64,000 bases of DNA, taken from Opisthorchis felineus (taxonomy: Eukaryota > Platyhelminthes > Trematoda > Opisthorchiida > Opisthorchiidae). Under the pieces are notes generated by a model. That model saw only the letters and a list, made by a program, of their open reading frames with translations, was not told the DNA's origin and searched no databases. The translations under genes were made by a program, and so were the position numbers. Positions 57,715 through 64,000 of the stretch are shown in pieces. The stretch lies in contig SJOL01005655.1 in NCBI GenBank assembly GCA_004794785.1, positions 108,634 to 172,633 on the forward strand, written 5' to 3'. How positions within the stretch are numbered: the stretch's first letter is position 1; every line of letters begins with the position of its first letter.

Positions 57715-58879
57715 GTAGGCTTTCCACATCTCGGTACACTAAGTCGGTTCATATTTGTTTTCAGAGCTAAGATTAGGAATATTCCTCGCTGTTTCCTGTG
57801 TGCGCGAGTAGAAACCAACTTGATCACTATGCTGTAATCCGATGTTACTTGCGTCCTGCTTTCAAACACTGGGAATGTCATAACAGTGTGTGTTTATTTT
57901 CTGCAGGCTGCGTAGTATCCGGCTCAATTGCGGCCTTGAACAGGTTCAATAAATTCGGCAGTACTAGTAAAGTGATCTACATGTGGAGGCAGGAACAGCC
58001 TAACCGTGCTATTTTCGTTTGTCATAACCCCGGAAATCGATCAAGAAATGGCTTCGGTTCACTCCAGGAAGCCCTCATTTTATTAGTGTGCAAACAATCT
58101 TTCTGGAATTCGTTTCGAATTCTGCATTGGCTATTCGAATTCTCCTCATTGTGATTGGTTCGGCCCGTGGTTTACGTCAGATGGCCCTTGTTATACTGGC
58201 CCGGTTCGGTATCTGGATTACCGACTAAAACAAATGAAGTTTCCTAACTGACCTTCATTTGTACACTGTAATTACTGAGATGATCGGTCAGAATGCTTTG
58301 AACCGGATTCGGACAGTAATTAGCTGATCGTGTTGAATTGTAACTTGTTGCACCTGCGCCATTCACAACCGTTTGGTCATTTGAAAGAGAATCGCTACGG
58401 GTTCCATCAGATTGGGGAAGGACTATAGTGTCATACTGTATGCTATTCTGCTTGTCAGTCCTCTGCCTTACCTCTCTATATGAGTGTATCTTTTTTTCCT
58501 GTTTACTGGTTAACAATATTTTAGGGAGTCCAGCGTGTAACTTCCCTGAAGCTGTTGTTGGTTGTTAGAGCAATCTACAACCATCGTTTTCAAACCAGCG
58601 CACCCTCCAGTCTCACTGAAATGTGCCACGTTTTAAAATGTCGGGCGCTCTGCTTTTAGTACTGCGTGGTTAGCCACATCAGAGCGCTGAACCTCGGAAA
58701 AGATCAAAGTTACTCAACTCTCTGAAACATTTCGGTTTACAATAAGATGCCCTTCGAGGGACTCCAAGAATCAAGTGCAAATGAATGCACGTGCCGACCG
58801 ATTGACGGTGAATGGTTCAGAACTCCGGATAACTGAAGGGAGTGGAAAATTCGAGGTAACACACTTAGATGAATTAAGG
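57715..58879. other. Start of BRR2 intron 15, nothing recognised
   Basis: No feature supported. The continuation of the BRR2 coding sequence was looked for here and not found. Confidence 0.4.
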
Positions 58880-59115
58880 TAGTGGTTTGTCCTGTTCATG
58901 TAGGTTTACGATCAGCAACGAAGTCCTGGACGCTGAATATAGAAGCTCCAACGTCGTCAGGAGTATACGAATACATTTCCTCTCTCAAGCGCCAGCGAGC
59001 CGTTGAGCATTTCAGCTGCCACCCTCCCTGCTCAAGAATGGTTTTGAGGCTCAATCAGCACTTTCTCACTTTTGGTTCTGTCTGGGAAAAACAAGTCGTC
59101 CCAGTTATCTGAATT
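58880..59115 (+). mobile_element. Short RTE-like RT fragment
   Basis: Encodes KSWTLNIEAPTSSGVYEYIS, SLKRQRAVEHF and VWEKQVVPVI, the RT fingers block found at 14250-14470 and, on the minus strand, at 16807-17109. Both ends truncated. Confidence 0.65.
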
Positions 59116-60064
59116 CAATCGATAATATTATCCACTTTCGCATAGGGCGCTGACAATGATTGTAGGAATCTCAGCTTGACCCATTTGTCACAAGACTCTT
59201 GACGTCATTTAACTTTCGTGGCTTTACCACAGCTTGAGAAGACAACCGGCGTGATCTGAATACTATGGTTGAAATAGACTGGCATCAAAGGATTCACAAC
59301 GAGTTGGTCGGGAAGGGTATTTGACAATGTTGCAAACACTTCACCAACAAGCCACACTGTGTTATGGGTGCCGAGTCCTCTTGTATCTGTAACAGCGTTG
59401 TTTCCCACACCGAATTTAGAGTGGTACGAACGAAGGCGTTGAGAGAAGAATGGTGTGCCAGATCGGAATTAAGGAAATCACGACAGTTCTAAATCGGTGC
59501 TGCCTGCCTTCCGGGATAATGTTCCGACGGTCCTCCTTGCGCTTGGCTGGAGATGTTAAAAAACACAACTGTAGACTGACTTGTCGTCAATTTGTATATA
59601 GCCTACCCGAGGCAGCTTTTGTATTCTCCTCGGGTGTTTGTATTGGGCTGCCATTTGGTCCCTTTTACTTTCATAGCGTTTTCCACACAAGGCTTTATTT
59701 AGATTGATTCGAATTTACCGAAACACCAGTGTTCTGGCAGTGATGTTACTGTCAATGATGATGCTGCAGGGTAGATTTTAGATGACTCTGGAACTCCTCC
59801 GATCTGAGCCGGCAGTAGAAATGTAAAAATGTGTACCAACGGTGTACTCCAAGTACGGACCTGCTGTTGGGTATTATCGGATCGGTAATGCTCAAGTGCA
59901 TCCACTTCCAGAAGCACCATCTCATGCTCGTTCTTCCTAAATTGCATCTATTTGGTCACCTACGACCGCCTGCGCATAAACTTTTGTAGTGCTTAGTTTC
60001 GATGAGCCTTGTGCAGAGTAGATTTGGTATCGGGTCATACCTCGACATCGAAGCATAGGAACTG
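59116..60064. other. BRR2 intron 15 segment, nothing recognised
   Basis: Short frames only. Confidence 0.4.
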
Positions 60065-60965
60065 TAACCATCATCAATCATCATCATCGACAGCATGACA
60101 CCAGTGTTCAACACCGATGCTTTTCTGCCGTACAACCATGATTTATTTGAAGGCCTTATTGTGAAGAAAAGAATGAAGGTGGACGGGAAAGAGAGTTAGT
60201 GCTAGCTTACTACAATCATTCCGAGGTGCCTACACCTCCACACACTCATTCAGGTAATCTGGATAGAAACTGACAACAAGAACGCCATTGACATCGGTTG
60301 GCATCCATATCTTGAAGCGTCTCCAACCAGGCACAGTGGGGATCACGCGGTCCCCATCCTGGAAGGCGAGTACCGTCGGCAGCACCCAAGCGTTTCTTAA
60401 TCTCCTTCATACCCCTCTGCCAGGTCAAGGGTTGGCCACCTCTCTACTTCCGCCACCCTGAATTGGGCATCGAAAACAGCGCTCTCTTCGGCAAACGATG
60501 GTTAGGCATACACAGCACGTGTCCCAACCAACGCAGCTTCTGGTGCTGGACACATTCTTCAATGGAAATACCCGTTGCACAACCGAAAACTCGCTTTCTA
60601 ATTTCCTCGTTACGGATTCGCCGACACAAACCTGCACGAGCTATGGCCCTGAGACAACGATTATCGAACACCTGAAGACGTCTCAGTTCCGCTGCTCGAA
60701 CAGGCCAAGTCTCACAGCCATACAACAAAACAGCCCGCACTGTACCAAACCCTGCACATTCTGCCGCAGCAGCCTCTGGATCGCCAGAGATGCGCAGCCG
60801 GAAGCGAATGGAGAGTGATGAGGCGGTTAGCTCAGCCACTGTGCTTGCATCTTGAATTATTGTTTCCGATACACAGGACATATCAATGTCAATGGAGTCC
60901 AGTGTGTGAGAAGGTGCAGCTTGTTGACCTGCTTGTTTCAGAGTGCGGACATTGAAGGCGACCGG
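60065..60965 (-). mobile_element. Internally deleted RTE-like element: endonuclease start joined to RT C-terminus
   Basis: Reading the minus strand, 5' leader sequence leads into CVSETIIQDASTVAELTASS and FRLRISGDPEAAAA (endonuclease N-terminus). The frame jumps directly to [20 protein letters not shown] and [34 protein letters not shown] and [20 protein letters not shown]. The single open frame 60444-60881 crosses the junction near 60762. RT fingers and palm are gone. The 3' UTR ends in CATCATCATCGACAGCATGA. Confidence 0.85.
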
Positions 60966-61499
60966 CCATCAGTCCACGATCAGCACCTCAAAGGGAATCA
61001 CAAACTTACGTCTGAGTAAATGATGGTGCTTGGAAGTTCCCCAATTTTCACAAAATCATTGCTGAGGTCAGCGAACCTTTTCGCATTTATTTGTGTTAGA
61101 GGAAGAGTTCATCCTAGTTCACGTAGTTTGTGACTTTAAAATGCTCTATTCTGCAAGTTTTAACCCGATACACACGCACCGTGATCCGCCAGTACACGTG
61201 AAGATGCACGTGAAGGTTCAAGACCAATATTAGTACGTCCGGGTACAAGGTACGGTGCAGCTTTTAGCCAGTTAGAATTATTACCCGTTCAGCTTAGGTA
61301 TTTCATAATACCTTCAAATAACTTTCATCTTCAGAATTGTCCACTGAACCAGGTGAACATTTGTGTGGTGCCGACCTAAAGCTGTCACCTTGTGGTGGTC
61401 GGGCTCCTGTGCTGCAATGGTTCTGAAACTTAGTTCTTGAAGGTTCAACCATGCCAAGAAGGTCAACGGGGAGCAGCCAGACGAAGAACAACGAGTCCA
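60966..61499. other. BRR2 intron 15 segment, nothing recognised
   Basis: No feature supported. Confidence 0.4.
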
Positions 61500-64000
61500 T
61501 GTACTACGAGCAGTCGTATTACGAGGCGGTCTGGAGGTAAGGTCGCACTTTTTCCCGCGATAGGAGTGTGAAGGAAGTAAGGCGTTTCCCTCAGGCGAAC
61601 AGCATGTCCATATTTATGGAAGCAACGATGCTGTCTTCCACCGAGGAAGGACGGATTAGAAAAGGTCGACCCTAAAAAACGGCACACTCCGATCACCGGA
61701 CGGTTGACCGTAACCGTCGGCGCATTATTCAATACGTTCGAAATTCTTTTAAAACCAAAGAGTATTGTGCTCTTGTGCAGGTGTGCGCAGCCGCATTAAG
61801 AGTAAGACAGTAATGCCTTACTCTGCGCGTCCTCGGGTCAGGCCGGCCCCCTACTGCCAAGTGGATCGGGCTATCGAGTCATTGGCTCCGGGAATGATCC
61901 CCCGAGAAAACCCTAACAACCGCTGCCTCGCGATTCGGATTTTGAGTCAGAGAGGAGAAGGAGGGTCCGCGAACAAAACATTACATCCTCCCACTTCTTT
62001 GTGGGTCAAACTTTTAAGTGAAAGGCTCAAAGTGGGTACCTCAACCAACCCCCTTCTTAGGCTTGGGCAACCGGGAGGTATCATTCGCTCTTGCAGCTCT
62101 TCGCTCACCGGCCTTCCCCAACCCCCTCATCACCCATGAAACAATGCAGTGCAGCCAACCCATCTGCCAGTCCCCTAATCATTTTTCGGTGTCTAAACCA
62201 TCGCCGAGAAAAATAAACCAAAATAATCACCTACTAACCTCAAAAGATCTGATCCACGTTGCAGCTTTTAATGTCCGTACTCTATGTCAAATTGGGCAAC
62301 AGGCATCCATTGCTGAAACCTTACTTTCCCTGTCTATCGATGTATGTTGTGTCCGAAACACGCATACAAGACTCCACTTCGGTCGTGCTCCTCAAGCCGC
62401 TTAGGACGAACCCAGATGTTCCACATTTCACTCTTCGGGTATCCGGTGATCCTGACGCAATGGCTCGTGGTATCTACGGTGTGGGAGTTGCACTCAGCCC
62501 CTTACTGGACTGGATCCCAGTAAACAGTTGCCTTTGCGCTGTGCGGTTGTCTGGCTCAATTAAGATTAACGCAGGTCGATGCGGTAAACGGTGTTTGTTT
62601 GTCGTATCAGCATACGCCCCAACAGATAGCAGTTCCGAGACTGAGAAGGATGAGTTTTATCAAGACCTGTCACGACTGCTTCGGTCGGCAAGAAGGACGG
62701 ATATAGTAATCCTGGCGGGTGATATGAATGCCCAAGTTGGACGACTAAGTCCGGAATAAGCACAGTTATGTGGTAGATTTGGAGTCGATGCTGAGCGTAC
62801 GGATAATGGGGAGCGGTTTCTTCAGTTGTGTACAGATCATCGTCTGTTCGTGGCCAGTACGAACTTCCAACACAAGCGATCACATTGAGTTACTTGGAGA
62901 CCACCTACCATAAGACAGTCGTGGACTCAATTGAACATATGGCTATCAGTTACTGATGGAGAGCCTCTTCTTAGTTAAACAACCTGACTCTGATCACGCC
63001 ATCGTGTGGGCCCGCTTAGGACTTCGCTTTCCGCCAGCACTACGCTTACCAAAAGAGAGCAGCTCCGTTCGTCAACTTCGACAAGTTTCAGTAGCTGAAG
63101 AGTATCGAGCTGATCTGACTAGAAAGCTACTGGAAACGCACAGTCATGTGGACGACGAAGATTGCTTGGAGATTGAATGGAGGCGAGTTAAAGAAGCAAC
63201 ACTCTCAACTTGCAGAACTGTTTGTCCAGCCCATCTGACTCGACTCAATGAACACTGGATATCTTCGAGATCAGCAGATTTTATTGCTGCCAGAAAGGCC
63301 ATACCAGCAACTAGCGACTATGATTTTCGCACGCAGATCTCTCAAACACCGGATAATCAGGAGCTTGGAGAATGACAGAGAACGCTGATGGATTTCAACT
63401 GATTCGATCAACGGTTCAAAAGAAGGCAGTTGTCTGTGAGACAATATGCGAAAAAGACGGAACACCAATTCACGCCCTCAATCACCGTCTTGAGCGGGGG
63501 GCTGAGCATTTCCAAGAACAGTTCACCTGGTCTCCTTCAACACAACCGCTGGAAGAACCAAGCGGGCCCGAATGGAACATTGAAACCACCAGCCCACCAT
63601 CAGCAACCGAAATCCAGCGTGAGATTTCAATCCTGAAGCGCGACAAGGTACCTGGCACGGATGGTCTACACCCCGCGCTCTTCAAAGAAGGTGGCCAGGT
63701 CCTGGTGAACAGTCTGACAACCATACTGCAGAAGCTTTGGAACGAAAACAATACCAGCCGAATGGAGCTCCTCGACCGTCATCCCAGTTTTCAAAAAGGG
63801 AGCAAGAACTTCATGTGGAGACAATCGTGGTATCAGCCTGGTATCCGTCGCATCTAAGGTGCTCTCTGGCATTATTTTGCGCAGGTTGATGGATTATCGG
63901 GAGAGACAGATTCGTGAGAATCAAGCTGGGTTTCGCCCTGGTCGAGGATGCATCGACCATATCTTTACCTTGAGACAAATTCTTGAACAGCGCCGCTCTT
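61500..64000 (+). mobile_element. RTE-like retrotransposon with 5' leader, endonuclease and RT, cut by window end
   Basis: A leader of about 600 bp (5' boundary uncertain) precedes the endonuclease, which starts near 62240 (HVAAFNVRTLCQIGQQ), shifts frame near 62355, and continues [49 protein letters not shown] and [19 protein letters not shown] before a stop at 62757. The linker then RT follow ([60 protein letters not shown]). It is the best preserved 5' half of the family here, with a few disabling changes. The palm motif lies outside the window. Confidence 0.85.

Noticed and set aside
57908..57960. Possible BRR2 exon 16 after a CTGCAG acceptor
   Set aside because: The first codons would be GCT GCG TAG, a stop in the required phase, and the conserved block after RLIQ is not encoded.

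Overview
The window is eukaryotic and most likely comes from a parasitic flatworm, probably a trematode. Four things suggest this. Protein-coding sequence sits in short exons, with introns either tiny (about 31-38 nt) or many kilobases long. The introns are packed with RTE/SR2-like non-LTR retrotransposons and Penelope-like elements (PLEs). Hammerhead-ribozyme repeats of the kind known from schistosomes occur several times. A tRNA-derived SINE resembles, as I remember them, repeats in opisthorchiid flukes. The species call is inference; the phylum is fairly safe.

Layout. 1-519 is the tail of a CR1/Jockey-like reverse transcriptase. 520-4160 holds no gene I recognise. 4160-5195 is a tandem satellite whose roughly 134-bp monomers alternate between two types. 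6033-8565 is a MULE-type transposase gene that reads open across ten exons separated by nine introns of 31-38 nt, with DNA-binding, DDE, SWIM and RING-like regions. Direct repeats of about 85 bp lie on both sides of it, and a 2 x 100-bp tandem duplication lies downstream.

10107 to the right edge is one large gene on the + strand, the spliceosomal helicase BRR2 (SNRNP200, U5 snRNP 200K). Fifteen exons between 10107 and 57714 encode about 1989 codons. The last 200 or so residues must lie beyond base 64000. Introns 1 and 2 are 33 and 35 nt; intron 3 is 14.4 kb and intron 8 is 7.1 kb. The first helicase cassette keeps all its motifs. The second keeps Walker A but has lost its DExH box.

The BRR2 introns are a museum of retroelements. 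There are at least nine RTE-like copies or fragments in both orientations, two PLEs with GIY-YIG endonuclease remains (26480-27760 minus, 42660-44545 plus), tRNA-derived SINEs (one with a clear 14-bp target-site duplication), and several foldback repeats. Four complete hammerhead ribozymes can be drawn: 26488-26532 (minus), 30218-30260 (plus), and an inverted pair at 31004-31048 (minus) and 31186-31230 (plus). Further decayed copies lie at about 20567, 25670, 42710 and 44456. The strongest candidates for something new are the intact micro-intron MULE and these hammerhead-bearing foldback elements inside BRR2 introns.
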